A stretch of DNA of 64,000 nt, taken from contig NC_023754.2 of assembly GCF_000499845.2 (NCBI RefSeq), forward strand, positions 18,416,111-18,480,110, written 5' to 3'. A program made the position numbers and the translations under genes. This DNA comes from Phaseolus vulgaris (taxonomy: Eukaryota; Streptophyta; Magnoliopsida; Fabales; Fabaceae). How positions within the stretch are numbered: position 1 is the first letter of the stretch; each line of letters opens with the position of its first letter. Below the pieces are notes generated by a model. The model did no database searches. It saw nothing but the letters and a program-made list of their open reading frames with translations, and was not told the DNA's origin. Shown here piece after piece: positions 36,439-47,578 of this stretch.

Positions 36439-39400
36439 AAATTTGGAATTATTTTAATAACTCTTATATTCATAATTCATATATGTTGGCCAAAATATGA
36501 AATGTTTGGACTTTTTAGTTTTTACAAAAACTTCAAAAATAATTAAGTTAATATATACTATTTAATAGTGATGAAGACTTGTTGGATATCATATTTCAGA
36601 CTTGTTTGTTTGTTTTATATGTTTGTTGAAATTTCCATAAACATATATTTTGAAAAAGAAATTCCATAATTTATAAACCTCAAATATGAAAATTTACTTC
36701 AATTCAAATCCGTTGTACATTTTGAGTTATACCCACGTCTATTTAAAAATTGCATAAAACATTTTGATTATTTCGTGCCAATAATTAGACATGGGTCTAA
36801 ATTTGTTGGTGGTGCAGGAAGCAATTGTCCATCTTCAAGTTGTGAATGAGAATAAATGGGCCCATTTTTTTTCTAGTTACCGCACCATTCTTCACTATTA
36901 TTTCATTTCCCCACGTGCATAATTAGAAATAGTACATACTATTATGTAGTTATGGGATCTTAATCCTTTCATAAAAACAAAGGACAATTACTTGGTGTTT
37001 CTTCTTGCATTCCTTAAAAAAAAATTCTTGTACCCAAATTATTCTTGATATTTTTGATGATTCTGAAATAGGAGATTTTACTTAAACAAAAGATGTTTCT
37101 AGAAGACAAATAAAAAATCCAAAATATTTTCTTCAGAACACATTTTTTTTTATATCTGGAATGATAAATCTAAAATTCATAAAATATGTTTTGGAAACTA
37201 TGTTGAAAAAATATTTCAGAAAGAATAATTCATAAGTTTTTTTTAAAATGAGTAAAACAATTTTTTCCAATAATGATAGAGTACAGGGAGAAAGATGCAG
37301 GAAGAAACACCACAAAGAAAAGAAAGTAGAAAAAAAATCTTGAAGGTTGTTTCTCCTTGCAATATATTAATTCTAACATGCATCCAACAAAAAAATTTAA
37401 AACATTTAAAAACTAAAAGTGCTTTTCTCATCTTTATTTTCAAAAAATAACATCAAATGAAAAAAAAACACACACACACACGGATCTCCAAATTTTCATA
37501 TCCAGAACAGTTACGGAGATTCAAATCCAAAACCAATTAATTCTTCTTCAAGCTTCTGGACAACACCATCCAAAAAAATCTCTAAATTTTCCTATTCAGA
37601 TTAAAAAAAATACTTTTAGATATACAGATTCAGAATTTACCAATTTCACGAAAAAAATCACATTTTTTTTATAAACACAGTGTAACACAATCCACCAACA
37701 TCGTCTTGCAGGTTTGCGTGAATAAGAGACTTTTTTATGTATGTGTTTGTGTCCATAACTGAATTGATCTGGTGTACCGGGTGAAATCAGCCAAACATGA
37801 ATAATATAACTTATTTTGTTGAAGATAAAAAAAAAGTGGTCAAAGACAAAAATTCACTTAAAATGGAGAATATGTTCGATGTCATTCACTATCAAATGAA
37901 AAATGTAAGAAACAAAAAGAAAATGCTTAAATGAAACGTGAAAATTAAAATGTTCAATAAATTAAAATTATGTTATGGAATTTAACTTTTAAACAAGGTT
38001 AATCAATAGTTTTTTAGTAAATATAAATTAATTTTAATTTATAAATGAAACTTACATTTTTTTCAAATAAATACTAAATAATTTTTTATCCAAAGAAGAA
38101 CTATGATTTTTTAGAAAAGTTTCTTTGCAAATATTTTTAGAATAAAAAATAAAATAAACTCCGTTTTAAAATTTCAAAAAACCTCTTTTAAACACAAAAA
38201 ATTGGACATTTACGTTTCTAATATTTACAAATAAAGACATAACTTTAAATGAAATTAAATTAAAAATTTCAAATTTGTGAGTTCCAAAACATGAAAGTTG
38301 TCAATAATTAGAAATCATGTAGAAAGAGTCTCTTTGCTCAGACTTTTTCACATTCTGCCTTTAATCTGCATTGTTTGGTTATGATCAATTTGCAGAGATG
38401 AATGATATATTAAGCAAGCGTGCACAAGTCTGCTTTAGATGGACCAACAAACACGTCATTAGTTTTTTACATCCACAAAATTCATTTTTTTTTTTACAGG
38501 CCAGTTCAAAATTATATCATTATTTTTACTTTAAAATTATAAAAAAAAAAACTAAGTTGTTTTATACTTTTATGCAATTAAATTTAAAAGAGTTAGTCCG
38601 TTTATATATTAAACTTATTTAATTTCCAAATAGATTCGTACACTAAATATATTGTAATTAACCTTTTTGTTATTAATTGAATATTAAAGTTTAGACACCG
38701 GTTCAATTAATTTGTTGAGTTCTTAAAAATTCTAAAAATTAACAATATTAAAAAACAATAAAAGGGAACAATTTATACCTTTAAGTTACAACTCTCATGC
38801 ATTACCTTCGACATTAAAAAGAAAAAGCCTCATATTTTTAAAACTTTAAATAAAATAAAAAAAAGCTTTTACTTCATGGCTATATTTGTCCAGAACAATG
38901 GATAAAGTAAATCAAACCTAAAAGCTAATCTTTAGTTAAAATTTGTTAACTATTAATAGAATATTGTTAGATTGACCTATTAAATTAATTAATAAACATA
39001 AAATAACAAACAAATACACGCTTATATAACTTTTCAATGAGCAGAAAACATATTTGAGGAAATTGCGATTATAGATTTTTAATTAATTTTGAACTCTTTT
39101 AACTTTTATTTTAAGATCAAACACTCTATTTAAATAAAAATAAATAATGCAATAAATTCACACCATCTCCAACGCAAAGAAAGGTCTTATTTAAAACTCA
39201 AATTTTATAAAACAACTTAAAAAAACATACGAAATAGTAAAAATCTTAAAATTAAACATATAAGTACTATATAAGATCCTAATATTATTAATAAAAAATA
39301 TTTCAATAAATCTTAAAGTTGTGAAAAAATAAAATGTAAATACAAGAATATAAAAACATGATCCCTTGTATGACTTCAACATTAAAATTAAATTTATAAA

Positions 39401-40004
39401 AATATAATAAGAGCCAAGTAGTGGTGACTAATGATCCATTTGAAGTTTGGAGCATAGTGCTACATTATTCTTAGTTTCTAAACTATACAAATAAGTAAAA
39501 ATAAAAATATGCATTATAGATCATCATCAATCAAAGATAATCCCTAAAAACCCAAACTTAGGTTAGAACTTATAATTCATTTCTCATTTTTCTAATAATT
39601 GTATACTTTTGAGGAGAAAAATAAACCAATAAAGAGGACATCATTTATTAGTTGTTACATACATAAACTTGGTTTTGATTTCTATTCAAAGATTAAAAAA
39701 ATAACATATTAAGGAAGAAAAAACAGATTAAGAATTGACAAGTTAAACAAGATGGTTTAAGTTAGCAAAAAAAAAGTCCAAATTCAGAGGCAGAAAACTC
39801 AAATCCCATTCATCTACACCTATTGGGCCTACACACTTCTTACAAGCCCGTAAGACTATAAAATGGAATAAGATAATCCACAAATCTACATATAAATGTT
39901 TAAAAAAATGTTTTATTATTTTTTTGCCCTTTTTTAATTTCAATTATTAATTAGGTCCCACTCTCTCTCACTCACACTGAGATGAGAAAAAGATCATCAT
40001 GAAA
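36439..40004. other. AT-rich intergenic DNA
   Basis: No gene seen. Short frames here (37133-37443, 38371-38622, 39191-39382, 39743-39943) have AT-driven composition and no recognised domain. The stretch nearest 40004 is the 3' flank of the glutaredoxin-like gene. Confidence 0.45.
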
Positions 40005-40028
40005 AATGAGAGAGAGAGAGAGAGAGAG
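40005..40028. repeat. GA dinucleotide repeat in the 3' flank of the glutaredoxin-like gene
   Basis: About twelve GA units just beyond the stop codon at 40045 (minus-strand gene), so probably in its 3' untranslated region. Confidence 0.85.
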
Positions 40029-40044
40029 GTGCAGGTGCACATGG

Positions 40045-40740
40045 TCAGCAAGAACAAGAGATGCACCTGATCAGGCCACTCTCATTGCACGCCGTACACG
40101 TCTTGAACCCACCTTTCTCCGCGTATACCTTGCGCGCACCGGAACATTCGCCGCACAGCATGAACCTGTGATCGTCGCACACGTGGCAGGCGCGCAGATG
40201 AGAATCTGCTGCGGGCAGACCTTCGAGGAGCTTCTTGAGCTCGCCATTCTCGTGCAGCCACCGGACCTCCTCGGCCCCACCCACGTACCTTCCGTTGACG
40301 AACACGCGAGGCAGAGTCAGACCCGTTTTGCGACCCGCGACCCGACGGAGCTCCGCGAGAAAACCCGAGTCCATCGAAACGTCGCGCTCGTCCAGCGCAA
40401 CGCGGAATCCGCGCAGGATGGAACGCACCGTTTTGCAGTCCTCGAACGTGCCGCGGACTACGCGCAGGCTCGTGAAGTACACCACTACGCGCTGCTCCGC
40501 TCGGGGGATGGACGGCAGGGGTTGTGGTTGGGCGGCGCGTGGGGATTCCTCGGATGCGCGTGCGGTAAGTTTAGGATGATTTGACCACGCTCGGAGGAGT
40601 TTGTTGGCGAGTGTGACCCGGTGGAAGATTGAGGGTTTGGGTTTGGTGGTGGAGGGTTCATCTAATATGAGGGTTTGAATGTCTTTGAAGGAAGAACATG
40701 AGAAGGAGGATGAACGTGGTTTGTTCCAAGGTTGCCACAT
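40045..40740 (-). CDS. Glutaredoxin-like protein with C-terminal CxxC zinc-type motifs
   Basis: Single-exon gene of 231 residues. Residues 1-82 are a basic, Ser/Pro-rich leader. Residues 84-175 have the glutaredoxin fold: a VVVYFTSLR strand, the cis-proline motif TLPRVFVNG (142-150) and the glutathione-side GG at 154-155. The usual CPYC/CxxS active site is replaced by RGTFEDC, leaving one cysteine (Cys102), as in the plant subgroup of Arabidopsis At5g39865/At3g28850. Residues 185-229 contain four CxxC pairs (185/188, 196/199, 215/218, 226/229) that look like a metal-binding module, also typical of that subgroup. Enzymatic activity is uncertain; a protein-interaction or metal-linked role is possible. 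The coding region is strikingly GC-rich compared with the window. Purine-rich sequence on the plus strand upstream (40741-41100) would be a pyrimidine-rich 5' leader. Confidence 0.9.
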   Translation of the reverse strand: MWQPWNKPRSSSFSCSSFKDIQTLILDEPSTTKPKPSIFHRVTLANKLLRAWSNHPKLTARASEESPRAAQPQPLPSIPRAEQRVVVYFTSLRVVRGTFEDCKTVRSILRGFRVALDERDVSMDSGFLAELRRVAGRKTGLTLPRVFVNGRYVGGAEEVRWLHENGELKKLLEGLPAADSHLRACHVCDDHRFMLCGECSGARKVYAEKGGFKTCTACNESGLIRCISCSC

Positions 40741-41100
40741 TGAAAGTGGGAACTAGAATAGAACAAAGGTTGGTTTTTTTTATTAGGGTTGTGTTTTTGT
40801 GGAGTTTGAAGGGGAAAGGTGGGGTTTTGGGAGGAAGGAAGAAGTGGGGGTGTTGGATTTTGTTTTGTTTGTTTGTTTGGGAAAAAGGGTAGGATTTAGT
40901 TGCTCAAAAGTTTGGATTTTGGTGGATGAGGAAGGAGTTGGAGAGGTGGGAGATTTTGCATTTTGTTGCTTAGGAAAGAGAAAGAGAAAGGGAGGTGAGG
41001 AGTGTGTGAAAATGGGGGAAGAGTGGAGAGGGAGATTGTGGTGGTGGTTAAGGTAGTTGAGGGGTTGGTTTATTTTGCTTTTAGGAGAGGGTTAAGAGGG

Positions 41101-43189
41101 AAAAGGAGATGGATTCTCAGAGATTGAGATGGTCTTATTAATGTTTGTATTAATATCAATTAATTATGGTGGATATTTAATCTCCATTTCTGAGTTCAAA
41201 AAATAATATAAAAAATAAATAAAAGTATATCCTAATTAGAGTCACTATGAGCACCTGTTGCAGATGCAGTTAAGTCTTTGTCACATTCATTAATATGAGA
41301 GTACAGTATATGTACTGTTAGTTTAACACTGTGAGGAGCTTCCATTTATATTATTATTACTTCTACCTTCTTCTCTCATAAAATGGATAACCTTTTTATC
41401 CATAATAATCTACAACAATCAACCTGGTATAGTATTGTTGACAGTAACTTTAATCACCTCATTAGGAAATTCATCTCAGATCTATTTGCAGAAAAGTAAT
41501 AATAAGTGTTCTTGTATAAGTGAAAGATATAAATATTAACAAAGTTAACATAAATTAATAATTTTTTTATTTGTAGGAATGAAATTGAGAATTCTCTCTA
41601 GTTTCACAAACATATAATTTCGATTTGGCCTGTGAATGCCAAGAAAATTCTGTCTGTATTCATGGGATTCTGTTTAGATTGACAACAAGATTTAAAAATG
41701 TAAAAGATACAGAATAGGAATTGCTGCACAGTGAAGTAAAATAAGAATGACTTTGGTTTGGAGGGTGATGTTTTGTTTTGTTTTGTTTTGAATTGCTGAT
41801 AAGAGATGAATATACTTGCTTGCACAATCCTCTCTACCAACAGACACTGGCAGTGCAACCAACACCAATTAGGACAGCATTGATGTATCTTTTTCTTTCT
41901 AACTTTCAATGAGAAATCATAAATAAATCCAAAAACCAGTGACCATTTAGCAGCATACACAAGTTATACAAATCAAAATTTATCAATAAAATATATATTA
42001 AAAAGTACATATTGATTTTCACAGTTGATAATCTTACCATAGCAAAAAAAAAAGGAACAGTGTAAATAAAAGGGTGAGAGAGTTTGTTGTGGATGTGAGG
42101 AGTTGGGCCATATGCAATTATAACAAGATGAAGAAAGGAGCATGCTTGATAGTACATGATGAATGGGTTCGAAAAGCTAAAGGGGTTTTACTGAAGAAAG
42201 AGGAAGTGGGTGGTGGATTCTGAAAAGTTCCACATGGTGGCAGGGCAAAGAAAAGTGAAAGGAAGGATCCAAGAGAGTTAACACTCTAAGACCTAACCTA
42301 GTCCAAACCACATGCCATGTTCTGACTAAACCCTTTCTTTCTTCTTCTTGATTTGTTCACTCATGTGACCCAATTGTTTGGTTCTTTCTTTCTTGATTTG
42401 GGTGCAGCATTTCTTTCCATCACACACCCTTGACTTCCATCTCTGACTGCTGAACAACTATTATGTATGTTTTTGACATTTAAAAAATGGTTTCACACTC
42501 AGAGCCACATTAAATTAGAAGTGAGACAGAACCATGAGAAAATCTGTCTACCACCACTATTCACTGCACAACCTGGTTTGCTGTTGGAATCACAGCCTGG
42601 CTTCAACTGCAATTCACACCATCATTCTTTTCTCAACCATGTTTAATACCATTTTTCCATCAATAAATTATCATTATTTACAAATTTTACCATTCAATTT
42701 TTTGCCTTTTATATTCAATTCTTTATTTCCACACATTTTACTGATTCATTCAATACCGTTAAATATTTAATGGATCCATAAAATATATAAAAATTTAAAA
42801 TTATATATATATGAAAAAGCTTACTGTAATAAATTTTGTGTCGCTATATAACTGAATGATAAAATGTGTAATTAAGCATATTCAAATTACACTATTTTTT
42901 TCAAGAGTAATATAAGATTAAAACCGGAAAATATTCGAGATATTTTATTAAATACATAGTTGCAAGTTAGATATATAAAAGTATAATTTCTTTTCTTCCA
43001 ATTTTTAATTTTTTCTCACATTTATTTTTCTTTGGCAATCACTTCTTGCACCTTATGTTTACATGAAATATGACAAAAAAATTCTTAAATAAAAGAGAGT
43101 ATATATCAAAATACATTTTGAAATTCTTTTTTAGCGGTAACTACGGTGTCCTTTAATATTAAGGTCAGTTTTGGAATTTAGAAAATTGT
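41101..43189. other. Intergenic DNA between the glutaredoxin-like gene and the MULE
   Basis: No gene I can support. 41600-42480 is of mixed composition with several short frames but no recognised domain; it could contain a non-coding transcript or promoter sequence. 42780-43140 is AT-rich. Confidence 0.45.
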
Positions 43190-43233
43190 GGGGGTGCAGG
43201 AAGAAAAATGTAGGGGTGTAGGAAGAAGAAGTC
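43190..43233. repeat. Relict terminal inverted repeat of a second related MULE
   Basis: gggggtgcaggaagaa and tgtaggggtgtaggaagaag, ending gtc, match the outer 44 bases of the MULE at 43330 in right-end orientation, with about ten differences. It sits about 100 bases outside that element, so it is a separate, older fragment. Confidence 0.6.
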
Positions 43234-43320
43234 TTTCTTTTTATGTTTGTGTATGGATGTTGGACTATGAGCTGAGCTGTTTTTAGCCCAGGTATTAGAA
43301 AAAAACAATAGCAAACATAA

Positions 43321-43329
43321 TTACACTAG
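43321..43329. repeat. Left 9-bp target-site duplication of the MULE
   Basis: ttacactag, identical to 47570-47578. A 9-base duplication is characteristic of Mutator-like transposition. Confidence 0.92.
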
Positions 43330-43659
43330 GACAACTTCTTCCTGCACCTCCATGATTTCTTCGGGCACCTCCATAAAGTTTAAAAATATCAAAATTATCC
43401 TTCAGTAAAAAGATAAAAATGAAAATATTGTTTGTCTGCTAGTGAGAAAAAGGAAGTTACTTCGTTTGGTGGGGTGCATCGCTGGAGCTTGAGTGGTGGT
43501 GGTCCTTGAAGTGGTGTTGGAGGTGGTGCTTGAGAAGGTGGTTGAGGTGGTGCACGGTGGTAGGTAGCAGCAGTGGTAGGTGGTGTTGGCATTGGCACCG
43601 TTGGTGAGGTACATTCTCATTCTCATTCTTCTGCCTTAAATAAATATTTCCGCATTAGT

Positions 43660-44100
43660 TAATCCGGTGGATCCACGGATCACATAATCCGGTGCTTAAG
43701 TAAAGCGTTTTGGATTAGATAACTTTTGTGCATACCGGATCCGGAACCTGCCAAAGTCATATTTTCAGATTGTGTAATCTGGTACCAAATGAACTATGGA
43801 TTACGCAATCCGAAAGTGATTTTAGAACTTTCAATATGTCTTACGTATTACGTAGTCCGGTACTCATTTTGTTATATGAATTTCAATTATGCATTACACA
43901 ATTCGGAAGACATTTAGAACATCAAACATGACTTACGAATTACATAATCCGGTAGTCATTTTGCAGTGAAAATTTTGACTTATGGATTACACAATCCAGA
44001 AGTCACCTGAAATGACTTATGGATCACGTAATCCGGAATTCATTATGCTGTTAAAATTTGACTTATGGATTATACAATCCGGAAGTCATGTTTAAGTTGT
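43660..44100. repeat. Left subterminal array of an 18-bp palindrome
   Basis: About ten variants of CCGGATTACRTAATCCGG, with dyad centres near 43774, 43805, 43852, 43899, 43945, 43991, 44029 and 44075, spaced mostly 36-48 bases. Some sit in longer near-palindromes with outer arms atgactt / aagtcat. Subterminal repeat motifs are often transposase-binding sites in plant transposons; that role here is inferred. Confidence 0.85.
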
Positions 44101-44197
44101 CAATTACAAAATCTTATTCTATTTTTGTTTTGCATATGTGAATTTATGGAAATTATAATAAAATGAAAATTTATGTTTTATGAATGAAGGTGTAAGT

Positions 44198-44652
44198 ATG
44201 GAAGAATTAATGAATTTTGTGCATCAACATGGATTGTTTGAAGGGGACTATGGTATCCATTTTACAACAGATGAGGTGAATAAAATTTCATTTCATTTAT
44301 GTTTATTGCATTATAATTTGAAGAAGTGATTTTGTAATATTGTTAGAATAACTTTGTGTAGGTGTTTCCTTCGCGAGAAGACTTACTTGAATGGGTTCGT
44401 AGGGTTGGTTATGGACATGGTTTTGTTATTGTCATTATTAGGTCTGACATAGCAAATGGTAAGCAAGGGTTTAGTGTAACTGGTACTCGAAAATGTGAAT
44501 GTCCCCTTAAATTGCGAGGTAAACCTGTTGGAAAGGGTCAAGGTTGGGTCCCATACCTACCGCTGACATTTTATGGTGTACACATTGTTACCCAGAGGCA
44601 AGGTTATGGTCATCATATTACATTGCTCGGATGCAATCTTTTACCCAATTAA
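44198..44652 (+). pseudogene. Truncated MULE transposase (FAR1-like N-terminal part)
   Basis: Two exons join in frame: 44198-44275 (26 codons, MEELMNFVHQHG...) and 44362-44652, across an intron with gtgaat donor and tgtgtag acceptor. The protein has the start of MuDR/FAR1-type transposases: a short upstream exon, PSREDLLEWVRRVGYGHGF, the IRSD motif and TGTRKCECPLKLRGKPV with the first zinc-linked cysteines. After about residue 75 the similarity ends abruptly and a stop follows. The MULE catalytic domain and the SWIM zinc finger are missing. It could still produce a roughly 120-residue DNA-binding-like peptide, but it is most simply a deletion relic. Confidence 0.7.
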
Positions 44653-44711
44653 TCAGTATTAGCCCGACATATGTGAACCTTGGAGACGATTGATGTAAAC
44701 ATAATTTATTA

Positions 44712-44800
44712 TGTCGATTTCTGATGCATAATTTATTACTTAAGTTATGATTCATAATTTATTACTTCAATTTCGATTCATAATTTATTCGCATTTATGT
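44712..44800. repeat. Three-unit tandem repeat inside the MULE
   Basis: gat-gcataatttattacttaag, gattcataatttattacttc and gattcataatttattcg follow each other with a period of about 26-30 bases, between the two internal genes. Confidence 0.7.
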
Positions 44801-44901
44801 CAGATAAAAAATAAAATAACAAACACTATAACATAAATTAATTAAACCATATTGTACACATACAAAGTTACTATCATTACAATCATGTAATAAAAAAAAT
44901 A

Positions 44902-46820
44902 TCAACGACGTCCACGAACATTACGTGATCGTCTCGTGTAGACTGCCCCGTCATCTGTCACACTCCGGGCTAACTGCAACACTGTCTCCATACTCTCATA
45001 TGCGTAAGTGCCTTCAGTGACCTGACGACAATCTATCATGCGCTGGAGGATACTGGCAATGCGTCTAAATATACCCTGCACCAATTTCAAAATAAATTAA
45101 ACTTTTTAAATATATTGTTTAATCACATAACAATAAAAAAAACTTACCGCATGTGCACACTCATCTTGAGACGAATGACCTGCCTGCTCAGCATTTGGAC
45201 TACGAAGGCGACGACGTGGTACAACACTGGGTCGATCTCCAAATTCACCTTTGTGAATGTATGGGTGTGATACTGTCCTAAACCAAGACATGTACTCAGG
45301 AACACATGCAGATGGACTAGAAGCAACTCTCAAACCTGTCACCATGTGGTGATCAAACTGCAACCACCTTTGATCAATGACATGTGCACCAGGAGCCTCA
45401 GCCGCCATCGGTGATGATGGAATGCTCTGCTCGTACCCAAATTGGCGCAAAACACGCTCGGGCATATGTCTATGTGATATGTTGCCCAATCGCAAGTGAC
45501 CCGAGAATAAATAAATGGTCTCAAATGGTCTGCTCAATCTACGGTCCTCATACGGAGTCCAGATGATGTCATCGTGTGTGACCTCATCCAACTACACTCG
45601 CACATCACCAACTGCGCAAATCTGATGGGAAACAATATACCGTGCTGCCCGCGGGTGTACATTGTCATATGAGGGATTAATATCCCTTCTTCCCATGCCC
45701 GAGAAGTGCTCATAAATCCATGCCTACGTAATTCAATCATATTAATTATAAAATATTTAATACAAAACATTATGGAATGTAACATGTGATTGCTAATTAT
45801 TTGTATGGTTTCATACCTGAACCAGTGTCGCATAACTGGCCAACTGCTTCATGTTAAAATAAGATGCATCCCCCAACTGCTCATATAGATATGTAAGTGT
45901 TGCTGCTCCCCATGCATATCCATGACACATATGTAGATTGCTGAATAACAATAAGTACAATATAGATACAGAGGTGACACTTTTATCTGCAAAAATAGTG
46001 CATCCAAGCAGATGCAACAAGTAAGCCCTGGCAGCACACTCCCAAGCCTATTGAGCGCAACATTCCTCATATATATCTCGAAGCCAACTCAATCGTACGT
46101 GGACGCCTCGACACTGTCTCATCTCAGCCTTCCCCCGAGTCTCATCCACCCCTAGTAACTCAGCTAAAATTGTTGCAGTTCCGTTGTACTCTAAGGGCAC
46201 ATATGTTGGGAATTGACCCAAAATGGGGAGGTGTAAAAGAGATGACACATCATCAAGTGTGATGGTCATCTCACCTACGGGAAGGTGGAAGGAGTTTGTC
46301 TCCCGATGCCACCTTTCGACAAAGGCTGAAATCAATCCCTTATCACCCACTTCATAACTTATATTGCACAAACTAAACAATCCGGAATTTTGTACAAGTA
46401 GCTCAATATTAGCATGAGGCATCCCAAATTTACGTAATTTCCTACCGTGAGATACTAATTTAATTTCTCTTCGATCCTAATATAAATTTTGTATATATTA
46501 AATATAATTAAATAAATTTAAACAATAATTAATAAAGATAATTTAATTGAAGGTTTTTTCGTTCTTACCTCACCCTCTCAAAGCTTAACAGCAACATGGT
46601 CAACAAAATTTACCAGTAAAGACATATCAGAAGGTCCTCCAGGAAACCCTTCTCCCTGGTCTACTTGGTCATCATTCTGTAATCCTTGTTCATTGTCATT
46701 ATAAATATGAACATCATTATCAATCCTTTCCTCGACACCACCTCGGTCTCTTCTACGGACGGATGTCGTCGGCCTTCTGCGATCATGATCCTGAGATCCA
46801 CCACCTCTAGTTTTAGCCAT
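44902..46820 (-). pseudogene. Plant mobile domain (PMD / MAIN-like) gene, broken by three stops
   Basis: Four exons with proper splice sites: 46820-46569, 46476-45817, 45723-45148 and 45075-44902, all joined between codons. The N-terminus is charged (MAKTRGGGSQDHDRRR). Exon 2 carries the PMD core: SHGRKLRKFGMPHANIELL, FVERWHRETNSFHLPVGEM, LDDVSSLLHLPILG, the histidine-leucine-x-GCTIFADKS region and the aromatic YLYEQLGDAS segment. Exon 3 has the domain's end (WIYEHF, RRDINPSYD, WTPYE, RRLSRPFE, LRLGNISHRHMPERVLRQFGY). PMD proteins (Arabidopsis MAIN, MAIL1) act in silencing and genome stability, and related copies occur in transposons. Three in-frame stops break it: TGA near the end of exon 1 (about 46576-46578), TAG in exon 2 (about 46048-46050) and TAG in exon 3 (about 45592-45594). 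Everything else is open. Confidence 0.85.
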
Positions 46821-46984
46821 ATCTATCCACAACACAATTTAAATTTCAATTATTTACAAATAATAAATAATATAATCATGAATTTGTGTACATAATATAA
46901 AATTTAAAAAAAGTTTTTAACAAGTGGGTTGGAAACTAAATACATAACAAAAACGTAAAATCACAAAAATGCAAACTTTGTAAG

Positions 46985-47235
46985 AACACTACCGGATTAC
47001 ATAATCCGAAACACATACAATGTAAACCTAAACCGGATTATGTAATCCAGAATTACTAAAATACCTAAACCGGATTACGTAATTCGGAATTACTTAAATA
47101 ACCTAAATTGGATTAAGTAATCCGATATTACTTTACATTCTCAACTATACCGGATTACATAATCTGGTGCCTATTATGAAAAAATGCAGAGTACCGGATT
47201 ACACAACAAACGGATTACAATACCGGATTACACAA
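46985..47235. repeat. Right subterminal array of the same palindrome
   Basis: Six or seven variants of CCGGATTACRTAATCCGG, beginning near 46992, 47032, 47079, 47109, 47152, 47195 and 47222. The last two keep only the left half. This mirrors the array near the left end. Confidence 0.85.
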
Positions 47236-47569
47236 CAGTAGGTTTCAAAAGCAATGCAAAATCTGGAAAATTCAACTTACTAACCTGTGAAGAGGACACT
47301 TTAGATGTGTGAGTGATAGACAATGTGGGGTTTAGAGAGATTTGAGAGATGAAGAGAAAAAACCTTCGAATGGGGGTGTGGAGCGGCACCGCCGGAAGGG
47401 ACAGAAAAAAAAGGCACGAAAGTTAAAGTGAAAGTGAAGGTTAGGTAGGTTAAAGGTATATTAAACTATTATTTTAATTTTTTAATATTTTTACTGAAGG
47501 GTATATTAGTAAATGTACTTTTAGTATGGGGTGGGAGAAGAAGTCATGGAGGTGCAGGAAGAAGTTGTC

Positions 47570-47578
47570 TTACACTAG
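47570..47578. repeat. Right 9-bp target-site duplication of the MULE
   Basis: ttacactag, identical to 43321-43329. Confidence 0.92.

Larger units (their letters stand above)
43330..47569. mobile_element. Mutator-like element (MULE) carrying a PMD gene
   Basis: 4240-bp element with inverted ends: the left begins GACAACTTCTTCCTGCACCT and the right ends with its exact inverse, with homology continuing about 40 bases (ccatgatttcttc against ccatgacttcttc) and then a looser match around cttcagtaaaaa. It is flanked by a perfect 9-bp target duplication. Inside are a GGT-rich low-complexity stretch (43450-43610), an array of palindromes (43660-44100), a truncated MuDR-type transposase start (44198-44652, plus), a three-unit repeat (44712-44800), a broken PMD gene (44902-46820, minus) and a second palindrome array (46985-47235). 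No catalytic DDE region is present, so the element would need transposase supplied by a relative. Confidence 0.9.

Noticed and set aside
40006..40584. Plus-strand 192-codon frame opposite the glutaredoxin-like gene
   Set aside because: GC-rich coding sequence produces long frames on the other strand; the minus-strand frame has clear family motifs and this one has none.
43395..43626. Pro/Thr-rich minus-strand frames near the MULE's left end
   Set aside because: They arise from a GGT-rich low-complexity stretch with no conserved domain or splice context.
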